Source of the DNA: Planctomycetaceae bacterium
Lineage (GTDB): Bacteria; Planctomycetota; Planctomycetia; Pirellulales; Pirellulaceae
Assembly (NCBI GenBank): GCA_027487375.1
Contig: JAIYDQ010000006.1
Span: forward strand, 1 to 34,571
Direction: 5' to 3'
DNA: 34,571 nt
Every line of letters starts with the position of its first letter. The stretch's first letter is position 1. A model generated the notes under the pieces. That model was not told the DNA's origin, did no database searches, and saw only the letters and a list, made by a program, of their open reading frames with translations. Positions 1 to 8,909 of the stretch are shown here, one piece after another. The position numbers were made by a program, and so were the translations under genes.

Positions 1-24
1 ACACTTTCTGTACTAACGCATTTG

Positions 25-3000
25 TCAGTCGTTTTTGTTCGTCGATTTGAAATACTCGGGCGCAATCTTTCTCAGATGCTGAGCGACTTTATCGACCGCA
101 AACAATATCTGTTGGTTCGTGTGGGTCGAGTTGATGAAGAATCGAAGTCTTGTCGCAGACTCTTCCACTGCTGGGTAGAGAATGGGTTGAACGTTGACTC
201 CTGATTCAAACATTCGACGCGACAATTGCAACGCATGGAGTGAGTTACCGGTAATCACGGGTACGACTGCCGTATCACCGCTGCTGCCAGTGTTGAGGCC
301 GTGCTTCTTAGCTTCGGTCAAAAACAGTCTGGACGCTTCCTTTAGTCGAGTTACTCGCTCGGGATTCTCCTTCAACACTTTTAGCGATGCTATTGCAGCT
401 GCCGTATTTGGGGGCGACAGCCCGACGCTGAAGACAAACCCGGGAGTTGTGTACTTGAGATATTCAATAAGCGACTTTCTACCAGCGATATAGCCGCCAC
501 AGGATCCAAAGGATTTGCTCAGTGTACCCATCCAAATGTCGACGTCTCTTGGATCGACACCAAAGTGTTCGCCAATTCCGCGACCGGTCGCTCCCATCGT
601 TCCAATACTGTGGGCCTCGTCTACCATCAGCCAGCACTGATGCTTTTTCACGATTTCGATGAACTTCGGAAGATTTGGATAATCTCCGTCCATGCTGTAA
701 ACGCCTTCGATGATCACGAGAACACGTCGATAGTTAGAGCGTTGTTCTGTGAGAGCTTCGTCAAGAGCTTCCCAGTCGTTATGAGGGAATGGGCGTCTTC
801 TCGCACCAGACAGCATTGCTCCTTGCACGATACTATTGTGCGACAACGAATCGTGTAGGATTAAGTCAGGAGTATCCACGATATGACCAATGATTGTTTC
901 GTTGGTCGAATGCCCTCCGACCAGGACGATCGAATCATCGACTCCGATCCATTCAGCGATTCCCTTCTCAAGTTCGCGGTGAAGATCTTTTTCTCCACTT
1001 ACTAATCGCGACGCGGAGACGCTTGTTCCGTATTTGGCAACTGCGTCGATAACTGCTTGGCTTACTTCGGGGTCACCACTCATACCGAGGTAGTTGTAGC
1101 TTGCGAAGCTAATGTATTCTTTGCCATCGATTGTTGTCGTATCGCGAGTCAGACCTTGATGGACCGAGAAATAAGGATTCGGTACGCCCGTCATATCGAA
1201 TTGCATCATCGTTTGCTTGAGCCGACGATATTCCGGTAGTTGATCGAACTGGTATTCGTCAGGCGTAATCGTACGCGGGGCCTTCGGTGCATCGTCTTGT
1301 TCTGGCGCGAGATCCGAGATGACGCGATCTTTACCGAAAAGGCTTTCTAAAGCTTCTGCAATTTCTCGGATCGTTTCAATTTCTTGAAGCGTCTCTTCTG
1401 GTATTCGGCCTCCGAAAGCATTCTCGAGCGAGTGAGCAATCTGAAGTCGTTCTAAGCTATCGAGTCCTAAGTCGACGACAATGTTGGTGTCCAAGTCCAG
1501 TAACTTCGCTCGTTCTTGAGCGACCGCTTTGACGGCTCGTTTTACAATCTCAACAACATCGACGTCCGGGTCACGCGTCTTTTTCGCGATAACCGCGGTT
1601 GGTCGCGCGGTGGCTTTGGAAGGTCGACCGGCTAGCTGATCGACAGTTGCTGCGGCGATCATTGGGGCCGTTTGTGGTAGATCGTCTTCCCAGCTAACCC
1701 ATTTGGCGATCACACGGAGCGTGTCGTCTTTGAATCCTTGAAGACATGCGTGGCGTTGTATCTTGCCACTGGAGGTTTTCGGAAGTGATCCGCTTCGGAC
1801 AAGGATGACTGCATCTGGAGGTAGTTCGTGAACTTGAGTGACTGATTTTCGAATGGCTTGAATTACTGGTTCCCAATCATCTTCCAGGGAACGTTGCACC
1901 TCCAAAGCGATGATCAGTCGCTCACGGCCGTCGATATCATCAGAGAATGCTGCGGCAGCTGAAGACTGGATGGATTCGTGACATTCCTCGACTGTCTGTT
2001 CAATGTCTTGAGGGTAACGATTTACGCCACGGACAATAATCAGGTCCTTGACGCGACCAGCTACGAATAGTTGGCCGTCTTCGAAGAACCCAAGATCGCC
2101 CGTTCGCAAGAAAGGTCCCTGCCCATCCGCAGTCATCGCGTTAAACGTCTTCTCGGTGATATCAGGTTTTTCCCAATAGCCGGTTCCAGCGCTTGGGCTC
2201 TGAATCCAGATCTCACCGATCTGATCATCGGGCAGAATCGCGGATGTTTCCGTGTCGACGATTTCGACACGTTCATTTGGCGACGTTTGACCACAGCCAA
2301 CGAGTGCTCGCGAGTCAGGCGTGTTTCGTTCAACTGGTAGAACAACTCGAGCGGCAAGGTTACGTCCATCGAAGTGTCTTATCACGGGAACGTCTGCGTG
2401 AGGACCGGCTGTTACGATCAACGTGGTTTCCGCCATGCCATAGGTCGGAAGGTGTGACGAGTGCCGAAATCCAACCTTCTCAAACTTGCGGCTGAAGGCC
2501 TCGAGAGTACTCGCCCGTACCGGTTCAGCGCCATTAAATGCGACTCGCCACTTACTCAGATCAAGCCCCTTCATCTCCTCTTCTGTGACTTTATCAACGC
2601 AAAGCTGATAAGCAAAATTCGGTCCGCCTGACATGGTCACGTTGTACTTCGTGATGGCTCGAAGCCAACGCACCGGGCGTTGAAGAAAAGACATAGGGCT
2701 CATCAAAGCAAGTGGCAATCCCAAGAAAACAGGGCTCAGGATGCCGCCGACCAAGCCCATATCGTGGTAGGTAGGTAACCAGCTAGCGCCAATCTCGTCA
2801 TGTACCTGACCAAACAGGTAGGCGATCATCTCACAATTCCGCATGATGCACTCGTGCGTAAGGACGACACCCTTGGGCGTACCAGTAGATCCGGACGTGT
2901 ATTGCAAAACTGCAACATCTTCCGCGTCGATGGTGACTGGTGAAAACTGAATCGCCATCGATCGATCGACTCGGTCGCTTGAGATGAGCTTCATCGTCGA

Positions 3001-3465
3001 CATGTCTTCGCGAGTCGCATCGTCCTTCATGATCTGCGTGGCGGTGGTTTCCACAGTCAAACCAAATTTCGCAGCGCAGTCTTGCGCGATCCCTTGAATT
3101 CGCGACCCTTTTCGGTTGCGCCGTGGTGGGAATGCGGGGACTGCTGTGCAACCTGCATAAAGGCAACCGAAGAAACCAATGATGAAATCCAGTCCCGGCG
3201 GGTACATCAAAATTCCGCGATCACCTGGATTGGCTACTTTCAGAATCTCAACTGCCAAAGCGCGCGCAGCGTGATCCAGCTCGGCATAGCTAAGCGTTTC
3301 GTCTTGGTCCGTCTCTCCGTCGGTGAACCAGAACGCAGGGGACGTTGGCTGGACATTTGCCCAATGCCGCAAGCTATCCACCAGGTGCGTTCGCGGAAAG
3401 AACTTCGGATTCACCAGACTCAGGTCGAGTGGGCGGTGACGATTGTCAAGAACGTTGGCATTCAT
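25..3465 (-). CDS. Fatty acyl-AMP ligase / ACP / alpha-oxoamine synthase fusion protein
   Basis: The 1146-residue protein has three recognisable parts. Residues 1 to about 600 are an ANL-superfamily adenylating domain: P-loop YTSGSTGTPKG at 189-199, RTGDLG near 454, and LPKTSSGKIQR with the usual catalytic lysine at about 568. The early HDMGL segment and overall form fit the fatty acyl-AMP ligase branch. Residues about 640-715 are an acyl carrier protein, with phosphopantetheine serine S670 in GLDSLE. Residues about 740-1146 are a fold-type I PLP enzyme of the oxoamine synthase group (AONS, KBL, SPT), with DEAHS at 949-953 and Schiff-base lysine K984 in TLSKSFGS. The family logic is that a fatty acid is activated as acyl-AMP, loaded on the ACP, then condensed with an amino acid with loss of CO2. 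The amino acid and the product are unknown; a sphingoid-type base is one option. No signal peptide is seen. It is divergent from hpf. Confidence 0.9.
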   Translation of the reverse strand: MNANVLDNRHRPLDLSLVNPKFFPRTHLVDSLRHWANVQPTSPAFWFTDGETDQDETLSYAELDHAARALAVEILKVANPGDRGILMYPPGLDFIIGFFGCLYAGCTAVPAFPPRRNRKGSRIQGIAQDCAAKFGLTVETTATQIMKDDATREDMSTMKLISSDRVDRSMAIQFSPVTIDAEDVAVLQYTSGSTGTPKGVVLTHECIMRNCEMIAYLFGQVHDEIGASWLPTYHDMGLVGGILSPVFLGLPLALMSPMSFLQRPVRWLRAITKYNVTMSGGPNFAYQLCVDKVTEEEMKGLDLSKWRVAFNGAEPVRASTLEAFSRKFEKVGFRHSSHLPTYGMAETTLIVTAGPHADVPVIRHFDGRNLAARVVLPVERNTPDSRALVGCGQTSPNERVEIVDTETSAILPDDQIGEIWIQSPSAGTGYWEKPDITEKTFNAMTADGQGPFLRTGDLGFFEDGQLFVAGRVKDLIIVRGVNRYPQDIEQTVEECHESIQSSAAAAFSDDIDGRERLIIALEVQRSLEDDWEPVIQAIRKSVTQVHELPPDAVILVRSGSLPKTSSGKIQRHACLQGFKDDTLRVIAKWVSWEDDLPQTAPMIAAATVDQLAGRPSKATARPTAVIAKKTRDPDVDVVEIVKRAVKAVAQERAKLLDLDTNIVVDLGLDSLERLQIAHSLENAFGGRIPEETLQEIETIREIAEALESLFGKDRVISDLAPEQDDAPKAPRTITPDEYQFDQLPEYRRLKQTMMQFDMTGVPNPYFSVHQGLTRDTTTIDGKEYISFASYNYLGMSGDPEVSQAVIDAVAKYGTSVSASRLVSGEKDLHRELEKGIAEWIGVDDSIVLVGGHSTNETIIGHIVDTPDLILHDSLSHNSIVQGAMLSGARRRPFPHNDWEALDEALTEQRSNYRRVLVIIEGVYSMDGDYPNLPKFIEIVKKHQCWLMVDEAHSIGTMGATGRGIGEHFGVDPRDVDIWMGTLSKSFGSCGGYIAGRKSLIEYLKYTTPGFVFSVGLSPPNTAAAIASLKVLKENPERVTRLKEASRLFLTEAKKHGLNTGSSGDTAVVPVITGNSLHALQLSRRMFESGVNVQPILYPAVEESATRLRFFINSTHTNQQILFAVDKVAQHLRKIAPEYFKSTNKND

Positions 3466-3904
3466 GTGCTAGTAGAGCGCCGAAGCGACGGTCCAACAGT
3501 AAGAAAATGTAACAATAAGGCGTAATATTCTTTGCAACTTAACAAATTTAGCTAACCAAACCAGTCGAAAGGACTGATCCGCACCTCAGTATAGCCAAAT
3601 ACCAAGTCCACTATTCGCCTACGTATTCAGTGTATCGGTCGCTACCGACGGCACAGCCCCCACGGTCTCTCTACAGAGGAACATTTAGGATAACCGGATT
3701 AGATTCCATTTCCGACCGCTGACTGCGGATTTTCAGGCTTTCGCCCATCGTCCGGTAATGCGAACCCAAGGGACAACCCATACAAAAATATCTTTAGCAC
3801 AATTCACCCCCAGTTTCCCCGGTAAGGGATTTGTGGCAAACGGGTTACTACACTACAATTCGCACATCGCTAACATCGATTCCCCTCTACAGCGGAGTTT
3901 TTCT
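3466..3904. other. Divergent intergenic region between the FAAL fusion gene and hpf
   Basis: About 440 bases hold no convincing gene. The ORF track extends the hpf frame upstream to an ATG at 3758, but those extra 49 residues do not resemble the family and overlap a candidate promoter at 3831-3859. The 147-residue plus-strand ORF ending at 3525 is a shadow of the fusion gene. No clear promoter for the fusion gene could be picked on the minus strand. Confidence 0.6.
3831..3859 (+). promoter_or_regulatory. Candidate sigma70-type promoter of the hpf-pts-rng operon
   Basis: TTGTGG at 3831-3836 and TACAAT at 3854-3859 are separated by 17 bases. The -10 box matches the consensus at five of six positions and the -35 box at three. 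Transcription would start near 3866, about 40 bases before the GTG start of hpf. This was read by eye and has not been tested. Confidence 0.4.
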
Positions 3905-4237
3905 GTGCAAGTCAACGTATCAGCCCGTCACGGCCACCTAAAACAAGAAGACCAATTGCTGATTACGGAAAAGGCAGAGAAAGTCCGGAAGTTTTACGAC
4001 AGAATCAATTCGATAGCGGTCGTTGTAGATATGGAACATGCAGAAAAGCCGCATGTGGAAGTCAACGTGTCCGCTGAAGGGACCGAAGACTTCGTTTCCA
4101 CAGCAACGGCCCCAACCGTATTGGCGGCGTTAGATGCTGCAATCCACAAGGTGGAACAGCAAGTTCGAAAGCACAAAGACAAAGTGACCGAACACAAGGG
4201 TGTCGGCCTTAAACACTCTGGTGAAGTCCAAGAGTGA
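3905..4237 (+). CDS. hpf: Ribosome hibernation promoting factor, short form (HPF/YfiA family)
   Basis: The 110-residue product starts MQVNVSARHGHL and matches the short ribosome-associated inhibitor family, which binds the 30S decoding region and silences or protects ribosomes in slow growth. The later EVNVSAEGTEDF and the basic helix QQVRKHKDKVTEHKG fit the family. I chose the GTG at 3905 over the upstream ATG at 3758 for three reasons: homology begins there, GGAG lies seven bases upstream (3894-3897), and a promoter-like pair lies just before it. The C-terminal dimerisation domain of long HPF is absent. It is the first gene of a five-gene plus-strand run and lies 32 bases before the EIIA gene. 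The hpf-ptsN pairing is also known from the rpoN loci of Proteobacteria. Confidence 0.85.
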   Translation: MQVNVSARHGHLKQEDQLLITEKAEKVRKFYDRINSIAVVVDMEHAEKPHVEVNVSAEGTEDFVSTATAPTVLAALDAAIHKVEQQVRKHKDKVTEHKGVGLKHSGEVQE

Positions 4238-4269
4238 TAGTTCGATCGTCTTATTTTTTTGGTTAATCA

Positions 4270-4746
4270 ATGAAGTTCTCTGATTTTATAGCTCCCCAAG
4301 CTCTGCTTCCCGTTCTGGGTTCTACTACTAAAGAGAGTGTTATCGGCGAATTAGTCGACGCGCTCGTGTCCTCTGGAGACGTTCAAGCCAGTGATCGCGA
4401 CGATATAATTCGCGCAATCATGAAACGCGAAGAACTCGGGAGTACCGGGATTGGCCGAGGCGTCGCTGTTCCACACACCAAGCACGTGGGCGTGGGAAAA
4501 CTGGTCGGTACCGTGGGTGTCAGCCAGGAAGGGATCGACTTCGATAGCCTTGATGGGCATAAAGCCGAGCTGTTCTTCTTGCTCGTATCTCCTCCAGATC
4601 GTCCAGGTGACCATCTTCGAGCACTTGAAAACATCTCGCGACAGTTGAGAAACGACACATTTTGCCGTTTCTTGAAGCAGTCCAAAACGGGCGATGATAT
4701 CACTCAGCTCCTGAAAGAAGCTGATGACAATCATTTTGGTTCCTAA
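4270..4746 (+). CDS. ptsN: PTS EIIA domain protein, PtsN (nitrogen)/fructose type
   Basis: This 158-residue stand-alone EIIA domain of the mannitol/fructose/Ntr class should accept a phosphoryl group from HPr on a histidine. The active site is visible as GIGRGVAVPHTK, with H69 as the likely phosphorylated residue, and the downstream LFFLLVSPPDRPGDHLRAL segment is typical of the fold. No EIIB or EIIC domain is attached or found in the window, so a regulatory role like that of PtsN is more likely than sugar uptake. It sits between hpf (32 bases upstream) and HPr (53 bases downstream). No strong ribosome binding site precedes the ATG. Its target cannot be told from sequence. Confidence 0.87.
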   Translation: MKFSDFIAPQALLPVLGSTTKESVIGELVDALVSSGDVQASDRDDIIRAIMKREELGSTGIGRGVAVPHTKHVGVGKLVGTVGVSQEGIDFDSLDGHKAELFFLLVSPPDRPGDHLRALENISRQLRNDTFCRFLKQSKTGDDITQLLKEADDNHFGS

Positions 4747-4799
4747 AATTCCAATCCTGCTCCTTCGCGTTCACCGCCTCGGAGCCTGGAAAATCGATC

Positions 4800-5084
4800 A
4801 TGAGCCAATTTTTATCAACAGCGACCGTGGTCGTACGCAACCCGCAAGGCTTGCACATGCGGCCTGCGAACCTGTTGGTTACAGCGGCGGGTAAGTTCAC
4901 CAGCAATGTAACCATCGTTCGCGAAGGCCAGGCTGTCGATTGCAAAAGTATCCTCGGTATACTTACTCTGGGTGCCGTCCAAGGTAGTCAACTTGACTTG
5001 CGCGCTGAAGGTCCAGATGCTGACTCGGCAATCGAAACTATTGTCGACCTATTTCAACGTGGATTTGACGAACCCACGGAGTAG
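4800..5084 (+). CDS. ptsH: Phosphocarrier protein HPr
   Basis: This 94-residue protein is of normal HPr length with a short N-terminal extension. The active-site histidine H19 lies in NPQGLHMRPA. Serine S50 in CKSILGIL occupies the place of the regulatory serine that HPr kinase modifies in other bacteria, so kinase control is possible, although no hprK is present here. HPr takes phosphate from enzyme I and passes it to EIIA proteins. The gene lies between the EIIA gene and enzyme I with gaps of 53 and 50 bases, consistent with one operon. Confidence 0.93.
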   Translation: MSQFLSTATVVVRNPQGLHMRPANLLVTAAGKFTSNVTIVREGQAVDCKSILGILTLGAVQGSQLDLRAEGPDADSAIETIVDLFQRGFDEPTE

Positions 5085-5134
5085 GTCGTTTCCCCTTTCC
5101 GCTAACCCCTTGCACAAAGTAATCGAAAACCAGC

Positions 5135-6883
5135 ATGCTGGAATTGCAGGGCATTGCGGTATCTCCGGGAGTTGCGATTGGGCAAGCTCTGGTCTTTGAC
5201 CGCGAAGGTTATCAAATCTCGCGGAGCCGAGCCGCTACCGTCGACGCCAATCAAGAATGGCTTCGTCTGAAATCCGCAATCGATTCTGCTGCGGCCAAAT
5301 TAGAAGCTTCCGCTCAAATAACAGCCGATAAACTCGGAGCTCGATTGGGCGGGATTTTTTCGGCTCAGCTTCAAATGCTTCTTGACCGGCGATTGCACGA
5401 TGAGCTGGAGCAATTGATCCAAAAGCAAAGTTATTCTGCTGAGTTTGCAGTGAGCGAGGTTTTGAATGGCTACGCTGCAGCATTTCGCAGAGCCGGATCC
5501 AGCTTTCTTGCAGAACGCGCAGCCGACATTCGCGATATCGAACGCCTTCTTTTGGAAGGACTAACCGGCGTACCGACGCAAACTCTTCGGGAGATCACTA
5601 ACCCCGCAATCATCGCCAGTCATGACCTGACTCCCGGCGAAACTGCGGTTCTTGATCCGCGAAAAATACTTGGCTTGTGCACCGAAACCGGAGGCCCTGG
5701 TGGCCATACTGCGATCGTTGCACGAGGGCTTGAGATCCCTGCTGTGGTTGGAATTGGACCGTTTTTGCATCTATTGCGCGCGGACGATTCAATCATCGTG
5801 GATGGTCATCTGGGACGAGTTATTATCAATCCAGATGACGATACGCGTGAACGTTACTTGGCTCGCCGCGAACATCGCCAGTCGATAGCTCGTGAATTAA
5901 CCGAACTTCGTGACCTTCCCGCGTGCACCAGTGACGGCATTCGGGTGGAGTTGATGGCGAACATTGAATTCCCCACCGAAGGCCAATCTTGCTTGGACCG
6001 CGGGGCTGATGGAGTGGGACTCTATCGAACCGAATTTCTCTATCTTGGAAGCGAAGCAGATCCAAGTGAAGAGGACCATTTTCAAGCATATGTTCAAGTC
6101 GTCCGTGACATGGGTGGAAAGCCAGTCGTGATGCGGACGCTCGATCTCGGAGCAGATAAAATGGGGATGACTCCCTATGCTCATCAGGAAAACAATCCGT
6201 TCCTGGGATTACGAAGTATCCGACTGTCGCTACGTAATCCAGCTCTGTTTCGAACGCAAATCCGAGCGATGCTGAGAGCTGCCTCGGAAGGAGACATTCG
6301 GATTATGTTTCCAATGATCACGACTTTGGATGAACTGCGTACCGCGCGATTTCTCCTTAGAAGTGTTGCAGAGGACCTTCGCGAAGAAGGTCATGTCGTG
6401 CGAAACGACATTCCAATCGGCATGATGGTCGAAGTCCCAGCGGCCGTCGTTATGCTCGATCGATTCATTGCAGAAGTCGACTTCGTTAGTATTGGTACAA
6501 ACGATTTGACTCAGTACGCGCTCGCCGTAGACCGAGGCAATGAAGCAGTTGCCGACCTCTACCAAGCGTGCGATCCAGCGGTTCTCCGACTTATTCAAAA
6601 AACTTGGGAAATTGCAACCCAGCATCAAGTTTCAACCAGTGTCTGTGGAGAAATGAGTAACCATCCAGCCCTCGCACTACTTCTGGTAGGCATGGGCATT
6701 CGTGTACTCAGCGTCGCCCCTTCTGCGATTCCTGTCCTCAAGAAAGCAATTCGCTCCGTCACCATCGGTCAATGTCAAGCGATGGCATGGCGGGCAATGC
6801 GTCTGGATACAGCCAAAGAAGTCGATGCGTTCCTCCAAAATCAACTTGCCGGTTTAGTCCCCGAGATGGTTCTCCAGGCCTAA
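5135..6883 (+). CDS. ptsI: Phosphoenolpyruvate-protein phosphotransferase (PTS enzyme I)
   Basis: The 582-residue protein has the full enzyme I layout: an N-terminal swivelling phosphohistidine domain with GGPGGHTAIVARG (H191), then the PEP-binding TIM barrel with RTEFLY, MRTLDLGADK, MMVEVPAAV and VCGEMSNHP, whose cysteine is the catalytic acid. It transfers phosphate from PEP to HPr in the cytoplasm. No GAF domain is present at the N-terminus, so it is not the PtsP form. It follows ptsH by 50 bases and precedes the RNase E/G gene by 47. Because no permease genes are nearby, it probably feeds a regulatory relay. Confidence 0.94.
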   Translation: MLELQGIAVSPGVAIGQALVFDREGYQISRSRAATVDANQEWLRLKSAIDSAAAKLEASAQITADKLGARLGGIFSAQLQMLLDRRLHDELEQLIQKQSYSAEFAVSEVLNGYAAAFRRAGSSFLAERAADIRDIERLLLEGLTGVPTQTLREITNPAIIASHDLTPGETAVLDPRKILGLCTETGGPGGHTAIVARGLEIPAVVGIGPFLHLLRADDSIIVDGHLGRVIINPDDDTRERYLARREHRQSIARELTELRDLPACTSDGIRVELMANIEFPTEGQSCLDRGADGVGLYRTEFLYLGSEADPSEEDHFQAYVQVVRDMGGKPVVMRTLDLGADKMGMTPYAHQENNPFLGLRSIRLSLRNPALFRTQIRAMLRAASEGDIRIMFPMITTLDELRTARFLLRSVAEDLREEGHVVRNDIPIGMMVEVPAAVVMLDRFIAEVDFVSIGTNDLTQYALAVDRGNEAVADLYQACDPAVLRLIQKTWEIATQHQVSTSVCGEMSNHPALALLLVGMGIRVLSVAPSAIPVLKKAIRSVTIGQCQAMAWRAMRLDTAKEVDAFLQNQLAGLVPEMVLQA

Positions 6884-6930
6884 GCTCAGCGCAACTCCAA
6901 AACAATTAACAAGGACAATTTTTACGTATC

Positions 6931-8619
6931 ATGAAGAAGGAAATGCTTATCAACGTATCGCAATCCGAAGAATGTCGGATCGCGCTACTGGAGGATGGAC
7001 AGCTCGAAGAGCTCTACACCGAACGATCCAGTCAAAACAACTGGGTCGGCAATATCTACAAAGGCAAAATCGTCAACATCGAGCCTAGTATCCAAGCCGC
7101 ATTCGTCGACTTTGGCGTCGGACGAAATGGCTTCCTCCACATCAGTGACGTCGAACCACAATACTTTCGACAAGGTGGATATGACCCTGCGGACATCATG
7201 GACGATTCCCGCAACGACTTGGATGACGATTCCAACGATGAAGAAGGGAGTGATCGAAACGGCGACGAACAAGATGACGATAGCGATTCGCCTCGCAATA
7301 AAAAGCCAGGCGGACGGGATGAAGGGCGTGGACGCGGGCACGGCAAGGGGCAACTGAAAAGTGGTCGCCCTCGCTTCAAGCCACCAATTCAAGAAGTCTT
7401 CAAGCGCGGCGATGAAGTTCTAATCCAAGTCATCAAAGAAGGAATTGGAACCAAAGGTCCAACCCTTTCAACATACATATCCATTCCTGGTCGCTACTTG
7501 GTATTGATGCCCGCCCTTGGACGAGTCGGTGTGTCGAGAAAAATCGAAGATGACGATGCGCGCAGAAGACTTCGCCGAGCAATGCTGGAACTGAATCCAC
7601 CTAAAGGTGTCGGATTTATTGTGCGAACAGCTGGCCAAGAACGAAGCAAGAAAGAACTCGCTCGCGATGTGACTTACTTGCTTCGGCTTTGGAAAGTCAT
7701 TGTCAAGCGTATCGAAAAGAATGCTGCACCATGTGACATCTACGAAGAGAGCGACATGCTCATTCGAACAATCCGCGATACTTTCACCGAAGACATCGAT
7801 CGAATCATCGTCGACCAAGAAGAGGCTCACACACGAGCCAAAGAGTTCTTGGAAATGGTCATGCCGCGCTTTGTCGATCGCTTGGAACACTACGATGGAC
7901 GCGAACCCTTGTTCCACAAATATAAGCTCGAGCAAGAGATCGCTCGCATCCATCAACGTGTCGTTCCTCTTCGCACCGGCGGTTCGATTGTCATCGATCA
8001 AACCGAGGCGTTGGTCGCCATCGATGTTAACAGCGGTAACTTCCGCGGCGATAGCTCGGCCGAAGAAAACGCATTCCAAATGAACGTTCATGCAGCCAAA
8101 GAAATTGCGCGTCAACTTCGCTTGCGAGATCTCGGCGGCGTGATCGTGAACGACTTTATTGATATGCATAAAGACAGCCATCGTCGAAAAGTCGAGAAGA
8201 CGCTCGCCGATGCAATGCGACGTGATCGCGCAAAGACGAAAATTTTACGAACCAGCCCTTTTGGGCTCATCGAAATGACTCGTCAAAGGATCCGACCAAG
8301 CTTCAAGAAAAGCGTCTACGAAGACTGCCCGTGCTGCAAAGGCCGCGCACTTGTGAAGACACCTGAAAGTATGTCACTTGAAGTATCACGACTGATCATG
8401 CTCGCATGCGAAATTCCGCAAGTCAGCAAAGTATCCGTTCGTGTCCATGAGAACGTCGCCGCCTATCTCAATAACAAGAAACGCCGTGAGCTAATCCAGA
8501 TGGAAGAGTTAACCGGTGTCAGCTTGTTGATTCTCGGCAGCGATGCGCTCTATCCAGAACATTGTGAACTCGAGTGTCGCGATAAAGATAACAGCTTGAT
8601 TCCAATCAACGTTTCGTAA
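6931..8619 (+). CDS. rng: Ribonuclease E/G family endoribonuclease
   Basis: The 562-residue protein has the RNase E/G catalytic core. An S1-type N-terminal region (NIYKGKIVNIEPSIQAAFVD) is interrupted at about residues 85-145 by an acidic then Gly/Arg-rich insertion. The nuclease region has AIDVNSG (D365) and NDFIDM (D408), matching the magnesium-binding aspartates of E. coli RNase E, and CPCC at 466-469 matches the zinc-link CPxC. The long C-terminal scaffold of RNase E is missing, so the length is closer to RNase G. It would cut single-stranded AU-rich RNA and 5S/16S precursors. It is the last gene of the hpf-pts run, 47 bases after ptsI. Whether to name it rng or rne cannot be settled by motif. 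Confidence 0.92.
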   Translation: MKKEMLINVSQSEECRIALLEDGQLEELYTERSSQNNWVGNIYKGKIVNIEPSIQAAFVDFGVGRNGFLHISDVEPQYFRQGGYDPADIMDDSRNDLDDDSNDEEGSDRNGDEQDDDSDSPRNKKPGGRDEGRGRGHGKGQLKSGRPRFKPPIQEVFKRGDEVLIQVIKEGIGTKGPTLSTYISIPGRYLVLMPALGRVGVSRKIEDDDARRRLRRAMLELNPPKGVGFIVRTAGQERSKKELARDVTYLLRLWKVIVKRIEKNAAPCDIYEESDMLIRTIRDTFTEDIDRIIVDQEEAHTRAKEFLEMVMPRFVDRLEHYDGREPLFHKYKLEQEIARIHQRVVPLRTGGSIVIDQTEALVAIDVNSGNFRGDSSAEENAFQMNVHAAKEIARQLRLRDLGGVIVNDFIDMHKDSHRRKVEKTLADAMRRDRAKTKILRTSPFGLIEMTRQRIRPSFKKSVYEDCPCCKGRALVKTPESMSLEVSRLIMLACEIPQVSKVSVRVHENVAAYLNNKKRRELIQMEELTGVSLLILGSDALYPEHCELECRDKDNSLIPINVS

Positions 8620-8909
8620 AAGAAAGCCAGCTTTAAATCGCGCGGGCGATCGATAACGGTTTTTGATTTCAATCTTGCTTGTATTCGATGAATTGGTGGA
8701 CGTACTTCTGTCCGGTGCGATGATTTAAATCGGATGGGAGTACGAGTGCAGCCAAAGAACGTTTCGTCGATCGACCGCCAACATACTGTAGGTTGGTGTC
8801 GAGTGACCGGCAAGTGGTCTGATCCCGTAACGATTCACTTCAATCATCAATTTCTCCGTACTGTGTACGCCAGCGTTGAGAAGTTGCGTCGTAGATATCA
8901 AAGCTCTGC
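8620..8909. other. Convergent intergenic region after rng
   Basis: About 290 bases lie between two convergent genes. A short hairpin, ATCGC-GCGG-GCGAT at 8637-8650, is followed after ten bases by a run of five T and might end the rng transcript, but it is weak. GATTTAAATC at 8722-8731 is a perfect palindrome with no known role. Small ORFs here lack supporting features. Confidence 0.4.

Noticed and set aside
3082-3525. 147-residue plus-strand ORF at the FAAL start
   Set aside because: Shadow of the adenylating domain, with no motif of its own.
7468-8181. 237-residue minus-strand ORF
   Set aside because: Antisense shadow of the RNase E/G catalytic region, which is strongly supported by motifs.
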